Positions 15,346 through 23,100 of a stretch of DNA of 64,000 nt are shown piece by piece. The notes beneath the pieces were generated by a model. That model was given only the letters and a program-made list of their open reading frames with translations. It was not told where the DNA came from and did no database searches. Made by a program: the position numbers and the translations under genes. Position 1 is the first letter of the stretch; each line of letters opens with the position of its first letter. This stretch comes from an uncultured Collinsella sp. Its GTDB lineage: Bacteria; Actinomycetota; Coriobacteriia; Coriobacteriales; Coriobacteriaceae. The stretch covers positions 1-64,000 of the forward strand of contig UQKQ01000009.1 of the NCBI GenBank assembly GCA_900541645.1, written 5' to 3'.

Positions 15346-16143
15346 ATGGGTCTTGAGGGAATCAAGCTGATCGCCTGCGATTTGGATGGCACGTTGCTGC
15401 ATCCGGGGGAGCGCGAGCCACGCCCTGAGGCATTTGAGCTCATTGATGAGCTGCATCGTCGCGGTATTGTGTTTATGCCGGCGAGCGGCCGTCAATATGC
15501 GAGCTTGCGCTATCTGTTTGCCCCGGTGGCCGATGAGCTCGCCTATGTATGCGAAAACGGAGCCCTGGTGATGAGCGAGGGGCATGCCGTTGTCAAGCGT
15601 TCCATGGAGCGTAGCCTTGCTATGGATATCGCGAATGCCGTGGTCGCCTATCCCCATGCCGACGTAACCCTTTCGTGTGAGGGGCGCCTCTACACCATGA
15701 GCGGCAACGATGCGTTCGTCGATCATTTGCGCTATGAGGTCCACTGCGATGTGGCGGTGGTCGACCGCCCCGGGGACATCGACGAGGACGTCATTAAGAT
15801 TGCCTTCCAGACGCCCGAGGTGGATCAGCTGGCGGCCCTGGAGTATTTCGAGCGCCTCTTTAGCGACCGTGTTGACGTGATGACGTCGGGAACCGAATGG
15901 ACGGACTTTATCGGTTTCGGTTCGGGCAAGGGCTCCGCGCTTGCCGATTACGGTCGTGCCCTGGGTATTTCGCCCGATGAGATGATGGCGTTTGGCGATA
16001 ACGAAAACGATCGCGACATGCTCAACGCGGTGGGCCATCCTTATCTAATGGAGAGCTGCAATCCCAGCATGCGCGGCATCAATGACCGCGTCCGCTACGT
16101 GCGCACGGTCGAAGAAGAACTGCGTCGCCTGCTTGCTGAGTAG
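15346..16143 (+). CDS. Cof-type HAD phosphatase
   Basis: A 265-residue HAD hydrolase, class IIB. Motif I is ACDLDGTLL, motif II sits in MPASGRQY, motif III/IV are GKGSALADYGRALGI and MAFGDNENDRDM. Such enzymes dephosphorylate sugar phosphates, FMN or similar metabolites; the substrate cannot be told. GGGGGAAG before ATG 15346 fixes the start; the frame upstream is non-coding. Convergent with the fur gene. Confidence 0.9.
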   Translation: MGLEGIKLIACDLDGTLLHPGEREPRPEAFELIDELHRRGIVFMPASGRQYASLRYLFAPVADELAYVCENGALVMSEGHAVVKRSMERSLAMDIANAVVAYPHADVTLSCEGRLYTMSGNDAFVDHLRYEVHCDVAVVDRPGDIDEDVIKIAFQTPEVDQLAALEYFERLFSDRVDVMTSGTEWTDFIGFGSGKGSALADYGRALGISPDEMMAFGDNENDRDMLNAVGHPYLMESCNPSMRGINDRVRYVRTVEEELRRLLAE

Positions 16144-16157
16144 GCATGTCCCAAAAT

Positions 16158-16538
16158 CTACCTACAGTTGGGGCAGAGGCCCTCGAAGATGGTGTAGTGC
16201 GACGTGACGTTCCAGCCGATTTGCTCGGACGCCTTTGCGTCGAGCTGGGCGTCGAAGGGGAGCGGCACATCGATGACGCGGCTGCACGAGGTGCAGATGA
16301 TATGCGCATGCGGCTCGATCGTGCGATCGAAGCGGCTGCCGCCCGGCGTCTTGATTGAGAGGATCTCGCCGGCGTCGGCTAAGAGATTGAGATTGCGGTA
16401 GACCGTACCGCGGCTGATTTTGTCATCCTGCGCGCGCACGGCGTTGTAGATCTCATCGGCGGTGGGGTGGTTATAGCTTTGGCGCACGGCGTCAAGAACC
16501 AGCTTCCGCTGCTTGGTGTTTCTTCTTTGCACCGCCAT
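16158..16538 (-). CDS. Fur/PerR-family metal-dependent repressor
   Basis: A 126-residue regulator with an N-terminal winged helix (HPTADEIYNAVR, RGTVYRNLNLLADAGEI) and a C-terminal metal-binding domain (PHAHIICTSCSRVIDV; CPNC at the end gives the second CxxC of the structural zinc site). It could sense iron, peroxide, manganese or zinc; residues alone do not settle which. AGAGGCGAGG precedes the ATG. It sits 61 bp downstream of the acylphosphatase gene. Confidence 0.9.
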   Translation of the reverse strand: MAVQRRNTKQRKLVLDAVRQSYNHPTADEIYNAVRAQDDKISRGTVYRNLNLLADAGEILSIKTPGGSRFDRTIEPHAHIICTSCSRVIDVPLPFDAQLDAKASEQIGWNVTSHYTIFEGLCPNCR

Positions 16539-16599
16539 GCGCCTCGCCTCTTTTCTATTAACGGTCGTAGGTAAATGATACCTTATTTAGCACACAATA

Positions 16600-17010
16600 C
16601 TAATAATGAGGACTGAAGCCGTCTTCATTGGTAAGTGGGGCTCGGACCTGGGCGTCTACGAGGCGAAAACGCGTTCCCATGCGCTCGTAGGAGGCATGAA
16701 GCGCCTCGAGATGAGATAGGATGTTTGCCGGAGCTCCCTGTATCTCCATCTCGACTGAGCCGTCTTCCATGTTACGCACCCAGCCGGTGAGTGCGCGTGC
16801 CTGCGCGAGGTTGGTGTTGGTAAAGCGAAAACCAACGCCTTGGACTTGCCCCGCCCAGCGCAGGAAATAGCGCAGGGGAGTGTCTTGAGTGGCCTCGTCG
16901 CTTGCGAGTACGGTAAGCCTGCGGCGCAGCTCGAACTCGACGTTTGATGGTTTTTGAGGCTCTCGACTGCCGCCGGTGACGCTGGAGAAGAACGTATCGA
17001 AGAGGCCCAT
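16600..17010 (-). CDS. Acylphosphatase with N-terminal extension
   Basis: 136 residues; residues about 46-136 are an acylphosphatase domain hydrolysing acyl phosphates. The catalytic Arg is R62 in GQVQGVGFR and the catalytic Asn is N80 in TGWVRNMEDGSVEMEIQG. The first 45 residues (MGLFDTFFSSVTGG...) are an addition not found in the usual 90-residue enzyme. It starts 2 bp after the stop of the Gfo/Idh gene, so the two are co-transcribed. Confidence 0.9.
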   Translation of the reverse strand: MGLFDTFFSSVTGGSREPQKPSNVEFELRRRLTVLASDEATQDTPLRYFLRWAGQVQGVGFRFTNTNLAQARALTGWVRNMEDGSVEMEIQGAPANILSHLEALHASYERMGTRFRLVDAQVRAPLTNEDGFSPHY

Positions 17011-17012
17011 CG

Positions 17013-18119
17013 CTATGCCTGCTTGACTGAATCGGCGGGGAAGGTAATGCCGGCCTGCTGACGCATGGCATCCATGATGCGCAGCGAGACGAGCGTGACA
17101 TCGCGGTAGTGGCCGAGATCATGGCGTCCCGCCGGGGTCTCCCAGATCTCTTCCTTAACGTTATCGATGCCTCCGATGGCGGTGATAAAGTCTGCGAGTT
17201 CGTATTCCATGGTGTTGCTTGACTTGGGAAGGTCGAGCGCGCGGCCGTTGTCGTCCTGTTCGCGCGGCGCCTCGGTCGCCGAGCCGCGTACGACGTCGCC
17301 GCGATAGTCGATGCGGACGTTGCGGGGCGTGGACAGATGGTCGATCTGGATAGTGCCACGCTCGCCTTCGATCTGCGAGGGCAGCAGGTCATTCGTAATT
17401 TTGGAGTGCGCGAGCTCGACGGAGATACGGCCACCGCCATAGCTGGCGAGAATGGAACCGCAACCGTCGATGGGGCCATGGGTGAGCTCTTGCGTTGAGG
17501 GGTCGAGCAGCGTGGCCATGCTGGTGAGACCGGAGGGCATGCCGAAGATCTCGACCATGGGCTCGACGGTATAGACGCCGATGTCCATGAGGGAACCCGA
17601 GGCCATGTGGCAGTCGAAGATATTGGTGGCGCGTCCAGCGAGGATTTCGTTGTAGCGTGAGGAATACTTGCCAAAGCGCAGCGAGGCGCGGCGAATGGGC
17701 GCAATTTCGCCCAGAGCGTCCTCAACGACGTGGAAAGCGGGGTCATGGAGCGGGCGCATGGCCTCGAGAGCCACGACGCCTGCTGCCTCGGCAGCGCGAA
17801 AGACCTCGAGTGCCTGCGCCTCGGTGGCGCAGAAGGGCTTCTCGACGATAACGTGCTTGCCGCCGGCGATGCAGGCGAGCGCCTGCTCGTAGTGGAGCGC
17901 ATTGGGGCTGCCGATATAGACGGCGTCGACGTCGTCGGCGGACGCAAGCTCGTCAAGCGCGGTGAAGTTGCGTTCGCCGCTGTGTTCGGCGGTAAAGGCG
18001 GCGCCGCGATCTGCATCGCGCGAGAGCGTGCCTACGAATGTAGTCTGGTCGTTGGCGTTGACGACCTGGATAAAGTCGTCGGTAATCATGGATGTGCCGA
18101 TGGTCGCTATACGCAGCAT
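17013..18119 (-). CDS. Gfo/Idh/MocA-family oxidoreductase
   Basis: A 368-residue NAD(P)-dependent oxidoreductase. A Rossmann nucleotide-binding start (IATIGTSMITDDF) and the family motif HVIVEKPFCA are visible; MASGSLMDIGVYTVEP fits the C-terminal substrate domain. The usual GxGxxG reads GTSMIT, a relaxed form. Substrate is probably a sugar or inositol derivative, not determinable. It leads the acylphosphatase gene by 2 bp. Confidence 0.88.
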   Translation of the reverse strand: MLRIATIGTSMITDDFIQVVNANDQTTFVGTLSRDADRGAAFTAEHSGERNFTALDELASADDVDAVYIGSPNALHYEQALACIAGGKHVIVEKPFCATEAQALEVFRAAEAAGVVALEAMRPLHDPAFHVVEDALGEIAPIRRASLRFGKYSSRYNEILAGRATNIFDCHMASGSLMDIGVYTVEPMVEIFGMPSGLTSMATLLDPSTQELTHGPIDGCGSILASYGGGRISVELAHSKITNDLLPSQIEGERGTIQIDHLSTPRNVRIDYRGDVVRGSATEAPREQDDNGRALDLPKSSNTMEYELADFITAIGGIDNVKEEIWETPAGRHDLGHYRDVTLVSLRIMDAMRQQAGITFPADSVKQA

Positions 18120-18194
18120 GTGTCCCCCTCGTGCCGTTCGGTTTACAGGATGAGTGTAGCGCGAGGGGGCAGGAAATAGCGTGCGAAAACGCCG

Positions 18195-18680
18195 CTACAG
18201 GTCGCTTTCGCTAAAGCCGGTGTCGATATCGAGATTGGCTCCGTCGGCCGCGGTGGTGGCGAGTTCGTCGCAGCGCTCATTGAGCTCGTGGCCGGCATGC
18301 CCCTTAACCCAGATGAATTCCACCTTATGCTTACTCTTTGCGGCAAGCAGGCGCTCCCATAGGTCGCGGTTTTTGACGGGCTGCTTGTTGGCGGTTTTCC
18401 ATCCGCGCTTTTTCCAGCCGTCGATCCAGTGCTTGTTAAAGGCGTTGACGACGTATTGCGAATCGGAATGGACCTCGACCTCGCAGGGGCGGTTGAGTGC
18501 CTCGAGCGCCACGATGACCGCCATGAGCTCCATGCGGTTGTTGGTGGTCTTGGCGTAGCCGCGCGAAAGCTCGGAGGTGAAGGTCTTGCCGGCGGGGTTG
18601 GTGTATTTGAGTACGGCGCCGTAGCCGCCGCGTCCCGGATTTGATCGGGCAGAGCCGTCGGTATAGATGATGACCTTCAC
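18195..18680 (-). CDS. rnhA: Ribonuclease HI
   Basis: A 161-residue endonuclease that cuts the RNA strand of RNA-DNA hybrids. Catalytic residues: D8 (IYTDGSA), E51 (RMELMAVI), D73 (HSDSQYV), D138 (RCDELA) and H128 (KGHAGHELN). GTG 18680 is the preferred start: AAAGGA lies five bases before it and KVIIYTDGS is the normal family beginning. An upstream ATG at 18731 would add 17 unusual residues. Confidence 0.95.
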   Translation of the reverse strand: MKVIIYTDGSARSNPGRGGYGAVLKYTNPAGKTFTSELSRGYAKTTNNRMELMAVIVALEALNRPCEVEVHSDSQYVVNAFNKHWIDGWKKRGWKTANKQPVKNRDLWERLLAAKSKHKVEFIWVKGHAGHELNERCDELATTAADGANLDIDTGFSESDL

Positions 18681-18743
18681 GGGCTTCCTTTCGTTGGGTA
18701 CGTTTCGTGTGAGTGACCATTGTAGCGCCATGCCCGCCGCGGG

Positions 18744-19682
18744 CTAGCAATCTACGATTTCTACCCCGTCTTCCGACAGCTGGTCGGCATGGATGATGCG
18801 GTTGAGCTCGTCGAGGTATTGCCGCAAGAGAGGAGAGGGCTTGCGCTCGTCGTGCATGATATATCCTACGTGCATCGTTGGGGCGTCTGCTAACGGGATC
18901 GATGCCATACCCCACTGCATTTCATTGGAAAGGACACCGGTCGACAGGGTGTAACCGTTCGACGTGATAAGTAAGTTAGTAAGTGTTCCGCGGTCCGAGA
19001 TTCGTATGTTGCGGTCGCAAGGGATATAGCTAAAAGGTTCCTCGGCGTAATAGAAGGAGTTTGAGGTTCCCTGCTCAAAGCTGTAGCGCGTATAGGGTGT
19101 AAGGTCGGCAAGGGACAGCTGCGGGCGGCGTGCGAGCGGGTGGCGCTCGCTAACGAAGACGTGGACCGTCGCGTCGAAGAGGGGATGGAAGCTTGCGCGG
19201 GCATCGGCGAAGGCCCTCTGCAGGACGCGGGCGTTAAAGTCATCCAGATACAGAATGCCGATATCGCTGCGAAATGCGCGGACGTCGTCGATGATCTGCG
19301 AGGTGGTGGTCTCGCGCATGATGAACTCGAACTTACTGTCGCGGCAGCGCTCGACGACGTTGACAAAGGCCTCGACCGAAAAAGCGTAGTGCTGGGCCGA
19401 GATGGCAAGGCGCGCCTGGGGTGTGCCGCCGTCCTCGTAGCGGGCCTCGAGCATATCTGCCTGCTCCACGACTTGGCGCGCATAGCCTAAGAGCTCGGTA
19501 CCGTCGTTGGTGAGCGTGACGCCGCGGCTGGAGCGCGTAAAGATTTCCAGATGGAGCTCCTGCTCGAGGCTTTTGACGGCGTTTGAGATGTTGGACTGAG
19601 CGGTATAGAGGCGCTGAGCTGCGGCGTTGATTGAGCCGGACTCTGCCACGGCAATCAGAAAACGAAGCTGCTGGAGGGTCAT
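18744..19682 (-). CDS. LysR-family transcriptional regulator
   Basis: A 312-residue regulator. Residues 1-60 form the LysR helix-turn-helix (LRFLIAVAESGSINAAAQ, SNISNAVKSLEQEL); the rest is a periplasmic-binding-like effector domain. It is divergent from metY across 273 bp, so regulation of sulfur amino acid synthesis is likely, as with CysB/CmbR-type regulators. That is inference from position. Confidence 0.92.
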   Translation of the reverse strand: MTLQQLRFLIAVAESGSINAAAQRLYTAQSNISNAVKSLEQELHLEIFTRSSRGVTLTNDGTELLGYARQVVEQADMLEARYEDGGTPQARLAISAQHYAFSVEAFVNVVERCRDSKFEFIMRETTTSQIIDDVRAFRSDIGILYLDDFNARVLQRAFADARASFHPLFDATVHVFVSERHPLARRPQLSLADLTPYTRYSFEQGTSNSFYYAEEPFSYIPCDRNIRISDRGTLTNLLITSNGYTLSTGVLSNEMQWGMASIPLADAPTMHVGYIMHDERKPSPLLRQYLDELNRIIHADQLSEDGVEIVDC

Positions 19683-19800
19683 CGACGCCCGTCCTTTCGA
19701 TAGCTATCTAAAAAACCGATAACATGTTAACGCTTTTAAGTGATTGACCGAGCGAAACAATGCTCGTACTATTCAAAACACACAAAGGCGGTAGGTAATT

Positions 19801-19900
19801 AAGCCGACCACGGAACCGGGATGCGAAAGGAGGCCCGCATATGAATTGCTTACCAAGACGAATGCCGGGCTCCTGCTTGCGCCCGTCGGCGTGATCAGGA
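19801..19900 (+). promoter_or_regulatory. Structured metY leader
   Basis: GCCGAC (19803) can pair with GTCGGC (19885), enclosing a second stem in which AGGAGGCCCGCAT (19829-19841) pairs with ATGCCGGGCTCCT (19862-19874) with single bulges. The second stem contains the Shine-Dalgarno and start of the leader peptide. I do not recognise a SAM, SAH or T-box riboswitch. Confidence 0.5.
19841..19894 (+). CDS. Predicted leader peptide upstream of metY
   Basis: A 17-codon frame, MNCLPRRMPGSCLRPSA, with a strong AAAGGAGG seven bases before its ATG. It has two Cys and two Met codons, the amino acids tied to the downstream gene. It overlaps the stems of the leader, so ribosome position on it would change folding. 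Cys-rich leader peptides controlling sulfur genes are known in mycobacteria. Expression here is unproven. Confidence 0.5.
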   Translation: MNCLPRRMPGSCLRPSA

Positions 19901-19955
19901 GACAGCGACTTATTTCTCTCTTTTTATTTACTTTCGTTCGATCAAGGAGATCATC

Positions 19956-21266
19956 ATGGGCCAGTTCATCAACAACCCCGAGCACACCTTTGGTTTCGAT
20001 ACCCTGCAGCTGCACGTTGGCCAGGAGAGCGCCGATCCTGCATCCGACTCCCGTGCCGTGCCTATCTACCAGACCACGAGCTATGTGTTCCGCAACTCCC
20101 AGCACGCCGCCGACCGCTTTGGTCTTGCCGACGCCGGTAACATCTACGGCCGTCTGACCAACTCCACCCAGGGCGTCTTTGAGGACCGTATTGCCGCACT
20201 CGAGGGTGGTGTGGCAGGTCTTGCCGTCGCCTCCGGTGCTGCTGCCATCACCTATACCCTGCAGGCTCTTGCCCAAGCCGGTGACCACGTGGTGGCTCAG
20301 AAGACCATCTACGGTGGCTCCTACAACCTGCTGGAGCACACGCTCTCCCAGTTTGGTGTCGAGACCACCTTTGTCGACGCCCACAACCTGGACGAGGTCG
20401 AGGGTGCCATCAAGGACAACACCACGGTCATCTATCTCGAGACGCTCGGCAACCCCAACTCCGACATCCCCAACATCGACGCCATCTCCGAGATTGCCAA
20501 GAAGCATGGCCTGCCGGTTGTTGTCGATAACACCTTCGGCACCCCGTATCTGTTCCGTCCGCTGGAGCATGGCGCCAATATCGTCGTCCACTCCGCGACC
20601 AAGTTCATTGGCGGTCACGGTACCTCGCTGGGCGGCGTGATTGTCGATGGCGGCAACTTTGACTGGAAGGCGAGCGGCAAGTATGCGCAGATCGCCGAGC
20701 CCAATCCCTCCTACCATGGCGTCTCGTTTGCCGAGGCTGCCGGCCCTGCCGCCTTCGCGACCTATGTCCGCGCCATCCTGCTGCGTGACGAGGGCGCCTG
20801 CATTAGCCCGTTTAACGCCTGGATCCTGCTCCAGGGCACCGAGACCCTGTCACTGCGCGTCGACCGCCATGTCGAGAACACCAAGAAGGTCGTTGAGTTC
20901 CTGGCTTGTGACAGCCACGTCGCCAAGGTGAACCACCCGAGCCTGCCTGAGCACCCCGACCATGAGCTCTACAAGCAGTATTTCCCCAACGGTGGTGCCT
21001 CGATCTTCACCTTCGAGATTAAGGGCGGCCAGGAGGCTGCATGGAAGTTCATCGACCACTTGCAGGTGTTCTCGCTGCTCGCCAACGTGGCCGACGTCAA
21101 GTCGCTCGTCGTGCACCCGGCTACCACCACGCACTCCCAGCTCTCTGCCGAGGAGCTCGCCGAGCAGAACATCACGCCCTCCACGATCCGTCTTTCTATC
21201 GGTACCGAGAACGCCGAGGATATCATTTGGGATCTGAAGCAGGCCTTCGCCGCGCTGGACGAGTAA
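19956..21266 (+). CDS. metY: O-acetylhomoserine sulfhydrylase
   Basis: A 436-residue PLP enzyme of the Cys/Met metabolism family, making homocysteine (or methionine) from O-acetylhomoserine and sulfide (or methanethiol). Visible: TTSYVFRNSQHAADRFGL, the PLP-binding region VVVDNTFGTPYL, and the PLP lysine in HSATKFIGGHGTSLGG. Length matches MetY rather than the shorter MetB/MetC. AAGGAGATC precedes ATG 19956. Divergent LysR gene and a leader peptide suggest control by sulfur amino acids. Confidence 0.95.
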   Translation: MGQFINNPEHTFGFDTLQLHVGQESADPASDSRAVPIYQTTSYVFRNSQHAADRFGLADAGNIYGRLTNSTQGVFEDRIAALEGGVAGLAVASGAAAITYTLQALAQAGDHVVAQKTIYGGSYNLLEHTLSQFGVETTFVDAHNLDEVEGAIKDNTTVIYLETLGNPNSDIPNIDAISEIAKKHGLPVVVDNTFGTPYLFRPLEHGANIVVHSATKFIGGHGTSLGGVIVDGGNFDWKASGKYAQIAEPNPSYHGVSFAEAAGPAAFATYVRAILLRDEGACISPFNAWILLQGTETLSLRVDRHVENTKKVVEFLACDSHVAKVNHPSLPEHPDHELYKQYFPNGGASIFTFEIKGGQEAAWKFIDHLQVFSLLANVADVKSLVVHPATTTHSQLSAEELAEQNITPSTIRLSIGTENAEDIIWDLKQAFAALDE

Positions 21267-21327
21267 GGCGACTTGTGCAAGGACCCCTTGCGACTCGATA
21301 GGTATAACTGCATAAAATGCCTGCTCA

Positions 21328-21367
21328 AGGCGTCTGTGCGAACAATGTTTGCGCAGACGCCTTTTTG
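21328..21367 (+). terminator. metY terminator
   Basis: AGGCGTCTGTGC/GCGCAGACGCCT stem followed by TTTTT. The rest of the gap to 21577 is AT-rich and gene-free, presumably the promoter of the next gene. Confidence 0.85.
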
Positions 21368-21577
21368 CATAGGAATGCCTAAAAAACAGGTCTTTTAGCG
21401 TCGAATATCCAATCTAGATATGGAAAACTCCTGTTAAGTGAATGTGAGTTTTACGCAAATGACGTGCACCTTTTGAGAAAAACCGCAGGTCGCGAATTGC
21501 TCGGGGTACTATGCAGCGCGATCGAATCACACGCAGCTTAAACGCAGCAAAAACGCACTACGGAGGTTTCCAGCTAC

Positions 21578-22351
21578 ATGAGGATCGATTCACGAAAACC
21601 GAAGGCCGCCGCCCTTTCTGCCACGCTTGCTGTGGCGCTTTTGGTGGGTGCCGGCGCAACCGAGGCCCACGCGGCCACGCTGTCCGACGCGGTTGGGTCC
21701 CCGTCCTCCGAGACGACGCTGATGCAGCCCGTCGATTATCGCGGCGACGGTTTTGGCTCCATGCAGGAGTGGAACGCCTCTATGGAGGCCAAGCGCGACT
21801 CTTTGGAAGTTCGCGCCCAAATTATCATGAACATGTATGGCGACTACGCCACCGATGACGAGCGTGCCGTGCTTAATGAGTGCATTGACGGCACGGGCAG
21901 CCTTTTGACGATGGAGGAGGTCGACGCCAAGTCGACCGGGCTCGATGAGTTGCGCGCCACGCTCGAGGATGCTAAGCGCGAGGCGCTTGAGCTTGAGGCC
22001 GCCGAGGCCGCGGCCGCGGCCGCTCAGGCTTCGTATTACAACGCCGGTTACGGTTCGTCTTACGTTGCCGCTGCTTTCTATGCGAACGGCTCGGGCCTGA
22101 CGCGCTCCGGTGGCGTTAACAACTACAATGGCCGCCGTGAGACCTACTACAGCAGCAATGTGTTGTACCATCACCGCACGGGCGAGTGGACGCAGGATTC
22201 CGAGGGCTTTTGGCGTGATTCTGACGGCTACTACGTCGTGGCTGCGGGCGATAAGGCCCAGGGCTCGACTTTTACGGGCTCTAAGGGCGAGTGCAAGGTC
22301 TACGATTCGGGCTGCGCAGCCGGAACTACCGATTACTACACCGGTTGGTAA
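21578..22351 (+). CDS. Secreted protein with C-terminal 3D-like domain
   Basis: 257 residues. A signal peptide (about 1-33, ending HAHAA-like THAAT: ATEAHAA) is followed by a helical Ala/Glu-rich segment (residues about 115-155) and a C-terminal domain. That domain ends with VYDSGCAAGTTDYY, resembling the last motif of 3D/MltA-fold domains (DtG..xG..iDiY), and YYVVAAGDKAQGSTF resembles the preceding IAVDP...G segment. Probably a cell-wall-associated hydrolase or binding protein. A Shine-Dalgarno (CGGAGG) precedes ATG 21578. Family placement from motif resemblance only. Confidence 0.75.
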   Translation: MRIDSRKPKAAALSATLAVALLVGAGATEAHAATLSDAVGSPSSETTLMQPVDYRGDGFGSMQEWNASMEAKRDSLEVRAQIIMNMYGDYATDDERAVLNECIDGTGSLLTMEEVDAKSTGLDELRATLEDAKREALELEAAEAAAAAAQASYYNAGYGSSYVAAAFYANGSGLTRSGGVNNYNGRRETYYSSNVLYHHRTGEWTQDSEGFWRDSDGYYVVAAGDKAQGSTFTGSKGECKVYDSGCAAGTTDYYTGW

Positions 22352-22379
22352 TCTTTCGGCACCGATTTGATGCGACTGA

Positions 22380-22427
22380 CGGGCGTCTTTACCGAGCTTT
22401 CGGGCAACGTAAAGGCGCCTGTTTTAT
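22380..22427 (+). terminator. Terminator after the 3D-like gene
   Basis: GGGCGTCTTTAC pairs with GTAAAGGCGCCT (one G-U); TGTTTTAT follows. Confidence 0.65.
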
Positions 22428-22537
22428 ATATGCGCTTGGGTTAACAGAGCCCTTACCGTGGCACTACGTTGGGCATATGGGCGCGGGGCACACTAAGTCA
22501 TGAGAAGCAAGGTCTTTCCCGTGGAGGAAGTGGTCCC

Positions 22538-22738
22538 ATGAACGCTCGAGATATCGCTATTGCCGCCGTCGCACTTGCACTGGGTTGTCTTGGTCCTACG
22601 GCCGCGCTTGTCGCGGGCATGCAGGGCTCGTGCGGAGCTGCTCCTGTCGTTGTGGGGGCTCTGATTGCTGTCGCTGCGCTGGGAAGCGCCGGCGTCGTCC
22701 TTTGTCGCGATGATGAGGACGAGATCGTGGGGTCTTAA
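22538..22738 (+). CDS. Small two-TM membrane protein
   Basis: 66 residues. Two hydrophobic stretches (about residues 6-27 and 34-54) are joined by AGMQGSCGAA and followed by a charged tail RDDEDEIVGS. GGAGG before ATG 22538 supports translation. No family recognised; neighbours give no clue. Confidence 0.6.
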   Translation: MNARDIAIAAVALALGCLGPTAALVAGMQGSCGAAPVVVGALIAVAALGSAGVVLCRDDEDEIVGS

Positions 22739-22818
22739 AGTTAGCCTCAACTCTGGTGTTGCCGGAGCATGTTGCGTGTGCCGGATAGCCGTATTTAGAA
22801 AAACAAACGCATGGGAAC

Positions 22819-22938
22819 TCACGGCTCAAAGCCAAACCAGTGCGGGGTGTCGCACGAGAGCGTGTGGGTGAGGTCAACCCAGCGATAATCGGTACTTTTG
22901 AGCTGGGATGCGAGGTTCCAAAGGTCGAGCGCGGGCAT
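22819..22938 (-). pseudogene. N-terminal remnant of a cyclase-family (kynurenine formamidase-like) gene
   Basis: A 39-codon frame with a good Shine-Dalgarno (AAAGGAG) encodes a peptide containing YRWVDLTHTLSCDTPHWFGF, the start of cyclase-family proteins (WVDLTHTL.. with a metal His). It stops at TGA 22819-22821 and I cannot find the remaining ~200 residues in any frame downstream. It is therefore a truncated relic whose start signals survive. Confidence 0.65.
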
Positions 22939-23100
22939 GGGTGGCTCCTTTCATCGGGCTTTTTGCTGATGTTAATGCGGTGCCGTGACAGCTCGATTTC
23001 TGCTGCGTTACGATACGTTCTCGATTGCGATTCCACGATGTTTCGGCCGCGTGACCATTGTGTTTCGCCTTGCCGAGCGCTGATGGCGAAGGGAGGGTCC

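Noticed and set aside
16539..16599. Fur or PerR box upstream of the fur gene
   Set aside because: The interval is AT-rich with a few inverted bases, but no 15-mer close to a known box.
19773..19955. SAM or other known riboswitch upstream of metY
   Set aside because: Stems are present, but I see none of the conserved cores of SAM-I/IV, SAH or T-box; the leader-peptide reading explains the sequence better.
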